Positions 7,926 through 14,979 of a stretch of 21,553 nucleotides of DNA are shown here, piece after piece. A program made the translations under genes and the position numbers. The first letter of the stretch is position 1. Every line of letters begins with the position of its first letter. Location: positions 1 to 21,553 of the IMG/VR virus record IMGVR_UViG_3300033273_000136, one strand, 5' to 3'. This DNA comes from a virus. Below the pieces are notes generated by a model that was not told the DNA's origin, searched no databases, and was given only the letters and a program-made list of their open reading frames with translations.

Positions 7926-9104
7926 ATGAAAAACACACACCTGGAACACCTAGAAGACAACATCATGAATGATGGGTCACGGGGTGGACGTGAGGCGATT
8001 GCATTTCTCCGATCACTTGGTGACATGTTGGATCAGGGTGCAGAGGATACTCGCGTGACCGTGAAGTGGGATGGTGCTCCTGCAGTTATCTGTGGTATCG
8101 ATCCACAAAAGGGTGACTTCTTTGTTGGTACAAAGTCTGTGTTCAACAAAGTGAACCCTAAGATCTGTTACTCTGAACAGGATGTGGATAAGATCTATCC
8201 ACCTGGACAACTTGCAGAGAAACTCAAAGCGTCATATCGATATCTTTCCAAACTTCCTATCCGTGGGGTAGTGCAGGGTGATCTCCTGTTCACTGATGAT
8301 AAGTATGTTGCAACCATCGGTGGTGATCGTTGCATTGCTTTCACACCGAATACCATCACCTATGCAGTGCCTGTAAAGAGTCCTTTGGGGCAGACGATTC
8401 AGACTGCTAAGTTGGGTATCGTATTTCACACCACATACTCTGGTAGTACTCTGGACACAATGGCTGCATCTTTTGGTGCGAATGTCCCTGGTGATGCGGA
8501 TGTGTTCGTTGCATCTGCAGAGTTCTCCAATGCGTCTGGTGAAGCCAACATGACTGTCACAGACAAGGCTAGGTACAACGCACTCATCAATCGTGCAGAG
8601 GGTTCTCTTCGACAATCCTCCAAGTTCTTGGATCTGATGAAGGGGAACGATAAGTTCTCTCTCAACTACATGTTCAAGATTTTTTTCAATCGTTATGTCC
8701 GTGAGGGTAAGTCTGGAATGACTGTCCGCAATACTGCGATGGACTTCGCGAAGTATTTCAGTGATGCCCTTGACAAAGAGATTGCATCAAAGAAGACAAA
8801 AAAGACACAAGATAAATACTTACAAATCAAGACCAATGGTCTTCGATTCATTTCTGCAAATTCAAATTCAATTTATATGACAGTTGCGTCGTATTACAAT
8901 TTGCAGGCAGCGAAACAGTTTATGATTAACAAGTTGCAAAAGGTAAATACTTTTGGCACTTTTCTCAGGACTGACGATGGTTACAGAGTCACTGCACCTG
9001 AGGGTTTTGTTGCAATTCGTTCTGGAAGAGCTTTAAAACTAGTAGATAGACTTGAGTTCAGTAGAGCCAACTTCACCGCAGCAAAGAACTGGGATAAACC
9101 ATGA
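7926..9104 (+). CDS. Ligase-like nucleotidyltransferase candidate (DUF6267-type phage protein)
   Basis: A protein of 392 residues. Near the N-terminus is VKWDGAPAV with K47-W-D-G50, matching motif I (K-x-D-G) of ATP-dependent DNA/RNA ligases and capping enzymes, where the lysine takes the nucleotide. FVGTKS follows at 66-71. VVQGDLLF at 115-122 could be motif III (usually G-E-L), and KLGIVFHTTY at 162-171 could be IIIa. No clear motif IV or V was found, so activity is uncertain. The opening HLEHLEDNIMNDG and the KWDG segment recall a family I remember as DUF6267 in marine T4-like phages. AAGG lies just one base before the ATG. The gene overlaps the next by four bases (ATGA), pairing it with another nucleotidyltransferase-type protein. 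Confidence 0.85.
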   Translation: MKNTHLEHLEDNIMNDGSRGGREAIAFLRSLGDMLDQGAEDTRVTVKWDGAPAVICGIDPQKGDFFVGTKSVFNKVNPKICYSEQDVDKIYPPGQLAEKLKASYRYLSKLPIRGVVQGDLLFTDDKYVATIGGDRCIAFTPNTITYAVPVKSPLGQTIQTAKLGIVFHTTYSGSTLDTMAASFGANVPGDADVFVASAEFSNASGEANMTVTDKARYNALINRAEGSLRQSSKFLDLMKGNDKFSLNYMFKIFFNRYVREGKSGMTVRNTAMDFAKYFSDALDKEIASKKTKKTQDKYLQIKTNGLRFISANSNSIYMTVASYYNLQAAKQFMINKLQKVNTFGTFLRTDDGYRVTAPEGFVAIRSGRALKLVDRLEFSRANFTAAKNWDKP

Positions 9105-10300
9105 AGAGTTTTAGTAAATTTATTCTTGAGGTTGTCACACAGGCATCCGATCAGGCCAAGAAGATGGGTCTGCAGAGTGATGGTCATGGCGATTATTATG
9201 ACAAGAGAGGTAAGTTAGTTGCCAAGACTGTCAATGGCAAACTGAAGTTCTTTGGTGCCAGTCGTCCACCCACTCCTGATGAAAGGAGTGCGATGGCTGC
9301 ACAACAACAGGCAGATGCAGAAGCCAAAGAGAAGGCAGAACGCGAAGAAGTCCGTAAGAGAGAGGGTGATCCTGCAGATCTGACAGTTGCGTTTGGTCGT
9401 TTCAATCCTCCTACGGTTGGACATGAGAAACTTCTGAACCGTGTGAAGAGTGCTGCAGGTAAGGGTGAGTATTTGATTTATCCTTCACGGTCAAACGATC
9501 CGAAGAAGAACCCTCTGGATCCCAAGACCAAGATCTCTTACATGCAAGCCATGTTCCCTGGCCATGCAGAGAACATCGTTGATGACCCAAGTGCAAAGAC
9601 CATCTTTGATGTTCTCAAGGGTGCCAGTGGTCGTGGTGCCAGAAGTATTAACATCGTTGTTGGTGCAGACAGACTCAAAGAGTTTGAGAACCTGGCAAAC
9701 AAATACAACGGTGACCTGTATGACTTCGATCGCATTCGTGTGATTTCTGCAGGTGAGAGAGATGCAGAGTCTGAAGGTGTGGAAGGAATGTCCGCATCCA
9801 AACTGCGTGCTGCTGCAGTCAAGGGTGACTTTGAAACCTTCCGTAAAGGTGTACCCAAAGCTCTGGGTGATGAAGGAACTGAAAAACTTTATGGCACCAT
9901 CCGTAAGAGTATGGGTGTCAAAGAGAAGGAAGTTCAGAAGGAGATGTGGAAGATCGCTCCTAAGTTTGATTGGAAGAACCTGAGAGAGAACTATGTGAAT
10001 GGTAATCTCTTCCGCATGGGTGACATCATTGAGAACGATAATACTGGATTGGTTGGAAAGATTATTCGTCGTGGTGCAAACTACATCATCGCGGTGACTG
10101 AAGACAACATGATGTTCAAGTCTTGGATTAAGGACATCGCTGAGAAGTTCACAGATGTGTCTGGTGTACCCCCAGATCAACGTTTGATTGGTACTGACGC
10201 ACACCGTGAATATGTTCAGCGTCTTGCACACAATCCAGTTATCATTAATTTTATAAATAAATCTAGGAAAAAACGTGCAAAGAGAAATGTTTCCAACTGA
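9101..10300 (+). CDS. Cytidylyltransferase-like protein with head-targeting-type leader and KOW-like domain
   Basis: A protein of 399 residues with three parts. Residues 1-10 are MKSFSKFILE, close to the T4 internal-protein leader MKTYQEFIAE, which ends in the E cut by the prohead protease. A charged linker follows (about 60-92). The core at 94-270 is a nucleotidyltransferase of the HIGH superfamily: GRFNPPTVGH at 99-108 gives the TxGH motif, VVGADRL is at 186-192, and SASKLR at 231-236 resembles the second nucleotide-binding motif. Such enzymes move a nucleotide onto a phosphate-bearing substrate; the substrate here is unknown. Residues 306-345 (GDIIENDNTGLVGKIIRR and after) look like a small KOW/SH3-like barrel. 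The C-terminus is basic. It overlaps the ligase-like gene by four bases. Confidence 0.9.
   Translation: MKSFSKFILEVVTQASDQAKKMGLQSDGHGDYYDKRGKLVAKTVNGKLKFFGASRPPTPDERSAMAAQQQADAEAKEKAEREEVRKREGDPADLTVAFGRFNPPTVGHEKLLNRVKSAAGKGEYLIYPSRSNDPKKNPLDPKTKISYMQAMFPGHAENIVDDPSAKTIFDVLKGASGRGARSINIVVGADRLKEFENLANKYNGDLYDFDRIRVISAGERDAESEGVEGMSASKLRAAAVKGDFETFRKGVPKALGDEGTEKLYGTIRKSMGVKEKEVQKEMWKIAPKFDWKNLRENYVNGNLFRMGDIIENDNTGLVGKIIRRGANYIIAVTEDNMMFKSWIKDIAEKFTDVSGVPPDQRLIGTDAHREYVQRLAHNPVIINFINKSRKKRAKRNVSN
10252..10259 (+). promoter_or_regulatory. Perfect T4-type late promoter TATAAATA
   Basis: This is an exact match to the T4 late promoter core, within the 3' end of the nucleotidyltransferase gene and 28 bases before the ATG of the next gene. 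Transcription from it would begin near 10265, leaving a short leader with AGGA. It supports late expression of the genes that follow. Confidence 0.65.
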
Positions 10301-11126
10301 TAGTTCAAGTAAATTTGACAAGTCGTTAATGGATGCGTACTCCTCCATTCACGAGGGTGCTAGAAAAGGTCACGCTGCTGGTGACTCTGACGTAGAGAAA
10401 CAAGCCTCTCAGTTGGCTTCTGACGTTCGTTACAAGGCAAAGGGTAAGGTAAAACCTGGTGCAAGTAAGGAACAGATGTTTAAGGTTTATATGTCTGTTC
10501 TTGCAAGTTCTCCTGCACCTGCAATTGTTAAAACTATGGCTAAAAAGAAACTTCTTGGTGAAGGCACCATGGACATCAGGGGATTTGAGATTCCTAAGTC
10601 CGAACGTGAAGCTGCTGCAAAGAGAATCAAAGATAAGACCAAGAAGAAAATGGCTGAGGGTGTTCGTGACGAAGATCCTGAAGAGGGTACTAAGAAGAGA
10701 AAGGAACGTCTTGAGAAGAAACGTGGTATGAAACTGGATGATCATCCTCAGTATAGGAAAGAGGAAGTTGAAAATGTTGATGAGATGATTGATCCTAAGG
10801 GTGCTGCCCGTATGGATGCTGCAAAGAAAAAAAAGAAGGTTGATGTCTTTGCTTATGACAGAAAACTTCAAGCACAAGGAAAACTTAAAGGTAAAAAACT
10901 TCCTCCCGCTCCAACTAATGAGGCACTTGATCCTGTAGGTCAGGAAGATGGTGATGTCAATAATGACGGTAAGAAGGATGGCACTGATAAGTATCTGATG
11001 AAGCGTCGTGGTGCTATCAAGAAAGCTATCGCCAAGAGACGTGAGAAGAGTGGTAAGAAAGTAAGTGAGGGATACTCCAGTTGGAGAATGGATCTCAATT
11101 ACTTTGAGGAAGAGGGAAAAAAGTAA
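10287..11126 (+). CDS. Probable virion-associated protein with dockerin-like calcium loop
   Basis: A protein of 279 residues, very rich in Lys and Glu and probably largely helical. The first part, to about 90, is better ordered and includes SIHEG (E23-G24) and LLGEG (E92-G93), both matching the T4 prohead protease pattern. Lysine-rich runs follow. At 223-234 the segment DVNNDGKKDGTD has acidic or polar ligands at positions 1, 3, 5 and 12 of an EF-hand/dockerin loop. SSWRMDLNYFEE closes the protein. ATG at 10287 is preferred over an in-frame GTG at 10275, since the late promoter at 10252 would start transcription about 20 bases upstream. The gene overlaps the preceding one by 14 bases. No enzymatic motif is seen; a role in the virion is inferred. 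Confidence 0.82.
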   Translation: MFPTDSSSKFDKSLMDAYSSIHEGARKGHAAGDSDVEKQASQLASDVRYKAKGKVKPGASKEQMFKVYMSVLASSPAPAIVKTMAKKKLLGEGTMDIRGFEIPKSEREAAAKRIKDKTKKKMAEGVRDEDPEEGTKKRKERLEKKRGMKLDDHPQYRKEEVENVDEMIDPKGAARMDAAKKKKKVDVFAYDRKLQAQGKLKGKKLPPAPTNEALDPVGQEDGDVNNDGKKDGTDKYLMKRRGAIKKAIAKRREKSGKKVSEGYSSWRMDLNYFEEEGKK

Positions 11127-11128
11127 AC

Positions 11129-11168
11129 GGGGCATCGCCTAAATCACCTCACTGTGTGGTGATGCCCC
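11129..11168 (+). promoter_or_regulatory. Hairpin covering the start codon of the following gene
   Basis: GGGGC (11129-11133) pairs with GCCCC (11164-11168), and ATCACC (11143-11148) pairs with GGTGAT (11158-11163). GGGGCATC can also pair directly with GATGCCCC. Both folds bury the candidate start codons at 11156, 11159 and 11162. No T-run follows, so it is more likely a translation control or processing site than a terminator. Confidence 0.5.
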
Positions 11169-13453
11169 CTAAGGACGATGATGATCCTGCATCGACCAAA
11201 GAGGTAGTTACTAAGAAACAAAAACAACTTCTCAATCGTGAGGAGTTGAACCTCGCTGCGATTGCAGAAGCCTTTGGTGGTCTTCTGTTAGAAGCACCTG
11301 CTAAGAAAGGATCTGGTAAAGGTTCTGATCTACCATTCAAAGAACCAGAACCAGATCCAGTATCTAAGAAAGATGCGAAAAAACTTCAGAGGATGACCAG
11401 AGCCTCTGGACCTGCAGCTGAAAGAATTCAGAGAGGACTTGAATCACAAGAGAAGTTAAGTAAGACAAGAAAAACACGTTCTTCTGCACAAACTTCAAAA
11501 TATCAGTTTGATCCAAAGACTGGAGCACCTACCAGAAAGAGTGTAGAGACTTACGCAACTAGACTTACAACTAGAGGTTATGGTGATGCAGGATATGATC
11601 CTTCGAAGAGAGGTGTATCCGATCCTGCTGGACAAGCTAAAGGTGTAAGAGATACTTTTGCAGCTGCTGATAGAGGTGATGCAAAAGCAAAACAACAAGT
11701 TCAGAAATGGACAGACGCTTTAACTAAAAAACATGGTCCATCCGCTGGGGTAACAGAACCTCGGGGTGGACAAAGAATCAGAAGTAGAGTTACTGGTCAA
11801 ACTAGACGGACTAGAACTTCTGCCGACAGAGGTCTTCGTGACATGCAGGGTAGAAAAGGTCAAGCACCTTTAGATCCTGAATTGCAAAGAGCTGCATCGC
11901 GTCGTGCAGGTCAAGTTCCAGACGAACCAACAGTTGGTAAACCAACGGTTAAAAAAGGTGAAGCTGCTAGAACCAGAGCAAGGGGTCAAGCACAAGCACA
12001 AGGTGCTGGAAGACCTGGACGTGGTTCAAGTGGTAGAACTGGTCGTCAGATTTTGAGATCTCTTATTGGTAGAGAAGCTGATATTGAAAGAATCAAGTCT
12101 GAAATTGATGCTAAGGAGAAGAGACAGGCTGAAAGAAGAAAAGCCGGTCAAGTAAAGAGACAACAAACTCTGGTTAGAAAAGACACTGCAACCAGAATAG
12201 GTGCTCAGGACACTCCTAAAGTTCGTAGCACACCAAAGGTCGGTGGTCCTGTAGGTGGATATAGAGCCCCTGCACAACCCACACCTGGTAATGTTGCAAG
12301 ACAAATGCAGGTTCCTAAAGGTGAGATGACCAGACTCAGAGCAAAAACCACTCCTAGCGGCCAACCTAGAGGTGCTAGTGGTGGTGATGCTGGTGCTAGA
12401 GCAAGAACAAGGTTAGCAATAAAACGAGCAACTGCAGGAAGCGATGCAGCCGCTAGACGTGTTGCATCCACCGCCAAACCCACACCCACGCCAACACCAA
12501 CACCAACACCTACGCCAACACCTAAACCAACACCTACGCCAACACCTAAACCAACACCTGTTGTAACTAGATCGGTTGGACAATCAGTAGCAGGTGAGCC
12601 AGTGCCTTCTTATTCCCCTCCACCAAGAACTGAGAGACCAAAGATTCTTGATGCAACTGATCGTTTTAATGATCGATTTGCAGCTGCCGCTGCCGATGAT
12701 CTTAAGAAATCTGGGCTTGGTGCTGACTTAGGTGCAGATGAGTTACTTGATAAAATTAATCAAGGTAGAAAATCAAAACCAACACCAACACCAACACCTA
12801 CGCCAAAACCAAAACTGCCTCAGTGGATGCAAGACTTCCGAAGAGGAGCTGAAAGGGCTCGCAAAAAGATTCCTTCAGTTGCTAAAATTCTTCCTGGTGT
12901 TCAAAAAGCTGCGATAGCTGCTGACATAGGTGCTGTTGTTGGAGGGGGAGTAGGTGAAATACGAAGAGCTCAAATTGACAGAAAACTTAAAAAATTACCA
13001 ACAACAAAAACGAAAACTGGCACAACGATCACTTACGTTCCTCCAGACAAAGATGGTAACTTCAATGCCCGCATGTATCCTGATGCAATCAAACAACTAA
13101 CAAAGGCACAGTTGGATGCACTGACTCCAGCACAAAAATACATGACTCAAGCTCAATATGATAAATCAATTGCTGGGACTGATCTGGCAATAAAGACGGA
13201 GCCAAAGACAGAACCGGCGACAGTAAAGGCACCTCCAAAACCAAAAGGTTCAGTGACAACAGCTGATCCGAATAATCAAACTGGAGTAAATCCAGACGCT
13301 GCTGCAGCCACTGCCGCTGCTTTGGCTGCAGCGAATCAGGTTAATCGTCGTGGAAGAAAAACTACCCGCAAAACTCCTGGAGGTGGTAGATTACCTGGTA
13401 TTGGACTGCCTGGTTATCGCGGAAAAATTGGTAGGAGATCGAATCCACAATAA
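11162..13453 (+). CDS. Large basic low-complexity protein with Thr-Pro linkers, probable virion or internal head protein
   Basis: A protein of 763 residues (765 if the GTG at 11156 is used), strongly basic and low in complexity, with many Arg, Lys, Gln, Thr, Ala and Gly. The start DDDD cluster is followed by a helix with AIAEAF (cut pattern E36-A37) and LLLEAP (E44-A45), both matching the prohead protease consensus. A long Arg-rich region to about 430 suits nucleic-acid binding. Thr-Pro repeats occupy about 440-466 and 540-550 and act as stiff linkers. A more hydrophobic, Gly-rich stretch (AAIADIGAVVGGGVGEI) lies between basic segments at about 575-600. The tail is Gly/Arg-rich. No Shine-Dalgarno sequence precedes the start, which lies inside a hairpin. 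No enzyme domain is recognised. Confidence 0.82.
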   Translation: MPPKDDDDPASTKEVVTKKQKQLLNREELNLAAIAEAFGGLLLEAPAKKGSGKGSDLPFKEPEPDPVSKKDAKKLQRMTRASGPAAERIQRGLESQEKLSKTRKTRSSAQTSKYQFDPKTGAPTRKSVETYATRLTTRGYGDAGYDPSKRGVSDPAGQAKGVRDTFAAADRGDAKAKQQVQKWTDALTKKHGPSAGVTEPRGGQRIRSRVTGQTRRTRTSADRGLRDMQGRKGQAPLDPELQRAASRRAGQVPDEPTVGKPTVKKGEAARTRARGQAQAQGAGRPGRGSSGRTGRQILRSLIGREADIERIKSEIDAKEKRQAERRKAGQVKRQQTLVRKDTATRIGAQDTPKVRSTPKVGGPVGGYRAPAQPTPGNVARQMQVPKGEMTRLRAKTTPSGQPRGASGGDAGARARTRLAIKRATAGSDAAARRVASTAKPTPTPTPTPTPTPTPKPTPTPTPKPTPVVTRSVGQSVAGEPVPSYSPPPRTERPKILDATDRFNDRFAAAAADDLKKSGLGADLGADELLDKINQGRKSKPTPTPTPTPKPKLPQWMQDFRRGAERARKKIPSVAKILPGVQKAAIAADIGAVVGGGVGEIRRAQIDRKLKKLPTTKTKTGTTITYVPPDKDGNFNARMYPDAIKQLTKAQLDALTPAQKYMTQAQYDKSIAGTDLAIKTEPKTEPATVKAPPKPKGSVTTADPNNQTGVNPDAAAATAAALAAANQVNRRGRKTTRKTPGGGRLPGIGLPGYRGKIGRRSNPQ
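12479..12559 (+). repeat. CCAACA/CCTACG-type microsatellite encoding Thr-Pro repeats
   Basis: Degenerate six-base units (CCAACA, CCTACG, CCTAAA) repeat through 81 bases and encode alternating Thr-Pro with two Lys-Pro steps. The longer unit CCAACACCTACG/CCAACACCTAAA is itself duplicated. It is in frame throughout the large basic protein. Confidence 0.85.
12779..12811 (+). repeat. Second Thr-Pro coding repeat
   Basis: A shorter copy of the CCAACA/CCTACG array in the same reading frame, about 220 bases after the first, encoding Pro-Thr-Pro repeats between lysines. It probably arose from the first array or by the same slippage process. Confidence 0.8.
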
Positions 13454-13456
13454 GGA

Positions 13457-13470
13457 TTCCTATATAGGAA
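13457..13470 (+). repeat. Perfect 14-base palindrome next to a ribosome-binding site
   Basis: TTCCTATATAGGAA begins three bases after the stop of the large basic gene, and its last two bases belong to AAGGAG (13469-13474), the likely ribosome-binding site of the next gene. It may be chance or a small operator. Confidence 0.35.
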
Positions 13471-13488
13471 GGAGTTGCTTTTAAAATC

Positions 13489-13689
13489 ATGTTTTCATTC
13501 CTCCTTCCCCTCGCATCAAAAATCATTACAGATGCAGTAGCCAAGATTCCTGAAAATGAGGAACTTGGAGAGAAACTAATCGATATTTGTCTGGTCATTC
13601 TCGGTAAAGCCGTCAAACTGACTAAGACTGATATGGATGACAAACTTCTTGAAACTGTTGCAGCTGCAATTAGAAATAGAGAAGAGTGA
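13489..13689 (+). CDS. Small protein of unknown function
   Basis: A protein of 66 residues opening MFSFLLPLASKIITDAVAKI, followed by PENEELGEKLIDICLVILGKAVKLTKTDMDD in two pieces. The hydrophobic beginning and the ICLVILGKAV segment suggest amphipathic helices that could contact a membrane, but charged residues break both. AAGGAG stands 14 bases upstream of the ATG, rather far. A terminator starts seven bases after the stop, so this is the last gene of the middle block. A holin-like role cannot be excluded, but there is no good evidence for it. Confidence 0.75.
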   Translation: MFSFLLPLASKIITDAVAKIPENEELGEKLIDICLVILGKAVKLTKTDMDDKLLETVAAAIRNREE

Positions 13690-13695
13690 TTATAG

Positions 13696-13719
13696 AGGAG
13701 ACTCACGTCTCCTTTTTTT
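13696..13719 (+). terminator. Rho-independent terminator
   Basis: GGAGAC (13697-13702) pairs with GTCTCC (13707-13712) around the loop TCAC. A further A-T pair lies at the base, and seven T residues run from 13713 to 13719. It closes the middle block and leads directly into a perfect late promoter. Confidence 0.92.
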
Positions 13720-13726
13720 ATAAATA
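13719..13726 (+). promoter_or_regulatory. Perfect T4-type late promoter TATAAATA
   Basis: An exact match to the T4 late promoter core that begins in the last T of the preceding terminator, 33 bases before the ATG of the next gene. Terminator and late promoter together mark a clean boundary between transcription units. Confidence 0.78.
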
Positions 13727-13759
13727 TGTTTATACAAGGAATTTTATAGGCAAAGTAAA

Positions 13760-14338
13760 ATGGCTCTTTGGTCGAATACAGACGCGGTTCCAGGTCTTGC
13801 GACCGCTAGATATACAGTTGGAACCAGTGTTGCAGACAACGGAACTATGACCGTGACTGCGGTTGGAAGTTCTTTTGGTATCGATACTTGTGCTCAAGTT
13901 GGTGACGTAATTCGTTTCGGTGCCGACGATAGAGGTGCCACAGGTGCAGGTCACACGTATTTCGGTGATGCAGTTATCGTTGCAGTTGCTAGTAGTTCTA
14001 GTTGCACCATCGGTTCTACTGATGGTCTGAGTGCTGTTGGTTTTACCACCTCTGCAAGATTCAGCAGACTGCCTAAGTCCACGGTTCTTGATTCCAGTCT
14101 GGGTGTAAACGCAGACTCCTCCGTCGATAATGTGGTCTACGGTATCTCCACTACTTCTACTTCTACCTATTCTATTCCTCACCAGGGATGGGTCGGTGTT
14201 ACAACTTACATCGATAACCACGGTACACTGAGAGTGAAGAGTGAAGTTCTCGTTGCAATGTCTGGTATCTCCACGGATCTGGATGCAGTCAGCAGTACAC
14301 CTTCCATCAGCTTCCCAACAGATAAAGGACGTTCTTGA
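13760..14338 (+). CDS. Probable virion structural protein
   Basis: A protein of 192 residues, rich in Thr, Ser, Gly, Val and Asp, with an alternating pattern typical of beta-strand proteins. It opens MALWSNTDAVPGLATARYTV and contains VGDVIRFGADD, YFGDAVIVAVASSS and GWVGVTTYIDNHGTLRVKSE. There is no signal peptide or membrane segment. The opening resembles a class of structural proteins seen repeatedly in cyanomyoviruses. The gene is placed directly behind a terminator and a perfect late promoter, which fits late, abundant expression. It could be a capsid-decorating or tail/neck component; the sequence alone does not decide. AAGGA lies at 13736-13740. Confidence 0.82.
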   Translation: MALWSNTDAVPGLATARYTVGTSVADNGTMTVTAVGSSFGIDTCAQVGDVIRFGADDRGATGAGHTYFGDAVIVAVASSSSCTIGSTDGLSAVGFTTSARFSRLPKSTVLDSSLGVNADSSVDNVVYGISTTSTSTYSIPHQGWVGVTTYIDNHGTLRVKSEVLVAMSGISTDLDAVSSTPSISFPTDKGRS

Positions 14339-14347
14339 TAATATGGT

Positions 14348-14719
14348 ATGAGATTTGATGCGCTGAATGAAAACAACTACATGATGTTTGCGATCAAACA
14401 TTATGATAACCCTCAAGCCGTAACCCAAGAAGATTTTTACGAGGACTTAAAAAAGTTCAAGTATATCAAACGTCTATTAAAGAGATATATTAAAACAGGT
14501 GAGCTCAAAACTCACCTGTTGTTAAATCATTTTATCTGTCTATACAATGTCTTTGGTGATGCAGCAACACCGTTGTTGTTTTATAAAATCGATAGAGATC
14601 TTTGGTCTGTATTGAAAACATTCCTTTTGTTCCTACAGAGAATACCAGAGTATCCCAAGACGAGTGTAAGTGATATCCCTGTAGACATACACTGTTTAGA
14701 TCAACTCAATAAGGTATAA
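14348..14719 (+). CDS. Conserved-type T4-like phage protein of unknown function
   Basis: A protein of 123 residues opening MRFDALNENNYMMFAIKHYD. It is likely all-helical, with KKFKYIKRLLKRYIKTGELK and a hydrophobic core segment LLLNHFICLYNVFGDAATPLL. The look matches a family common in marine T4-like phages (possibly the one called DUF7207), but I cannot confirm that. Its stop overlaps the next start as TAATG. No ribosome-binding site close to the start is evident; AAGGA lies about 18 bases upstream. It stands between late-type genes and the primase, so its timing is unclear. Confidence 0.78.
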   Translation: MRFDALNENNYMMFAIKHYDNPQAVTQEDFYEDLKKFKYIKRLLKRYIKTGELKTHLLLNHFICLYNVFGDAATPLLFYKIDRDLWSVLKTFLLFLQRIPEYPKTSVSDIPVDIHCLDQLNKV

Positions 14720-14979
14720 TGGACTCAAGACTATCCAAAGTCATCGACATGATTCGTTCCCGCCGTGGGGACTTACAGGAGTCTCCTACGATGTCTGCGG
14801 GTGCAGGTGGGTTCACTGGTTCTGCAGCTGCCACTGGTCCAGTTGCGGGATATGATCCAGTGTTGAACATCATTGATAGAAGAAAGAAGAAAAATAAAAA
14901 CTATCCAAAGGGATATGTGTCCATGTACCGTGCCTTGATGAAGGGTAAGAACATTTACAACGCAGTCAAAAATGTCTGA
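14719..14979 (+). CDS. Small basic protein of unknown function
   Basis: A protein of 86 residues. The first 20 form a charged helix (MDSRLSKVIDMIRSRRGDLQ). It then has a Gly/Ala-rich flexible stretch containing SAGAGGFTGSAAATGPVAG, then YDPVLNIIDRRKKKNKNYPK and a basic end. The Gly/Ala section resembles the linkers of several cyanophage structural proteins, which makes a virion link conceivable. The start overlaps the previous stop by one base and has AAGG at 14711-14714. It overlaps the next gene by eight bases. Confidence 0.72.
   Translation: MDSRLSKVIDMIRSRRGDLQESPTMSAGAGGFTGSAAATGPVAGYDPVLNIIDRRKKKNKNYPKGYVSMYRALMKGKNIYNAVKNV

Noticed and set aside
9491-10348. Long open frame on the minus strand (about 285 codons), and similar minus-strand frames elsewhere
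   Set aside because: It lies antisense to well-supported genes, has Cys/His-rich random-looking composition and no motif or ribosome-binding site. All convincing genes are on the + strand.
10275-13453. A single gene split by a frameshift between 11126 and 11156
   Set aside because: Each part has a plausible own start and end, and the hairpin between them looks like a designed junction. The joint would also need 30 non-matching bases. It cannot be fully excluded without relatives.
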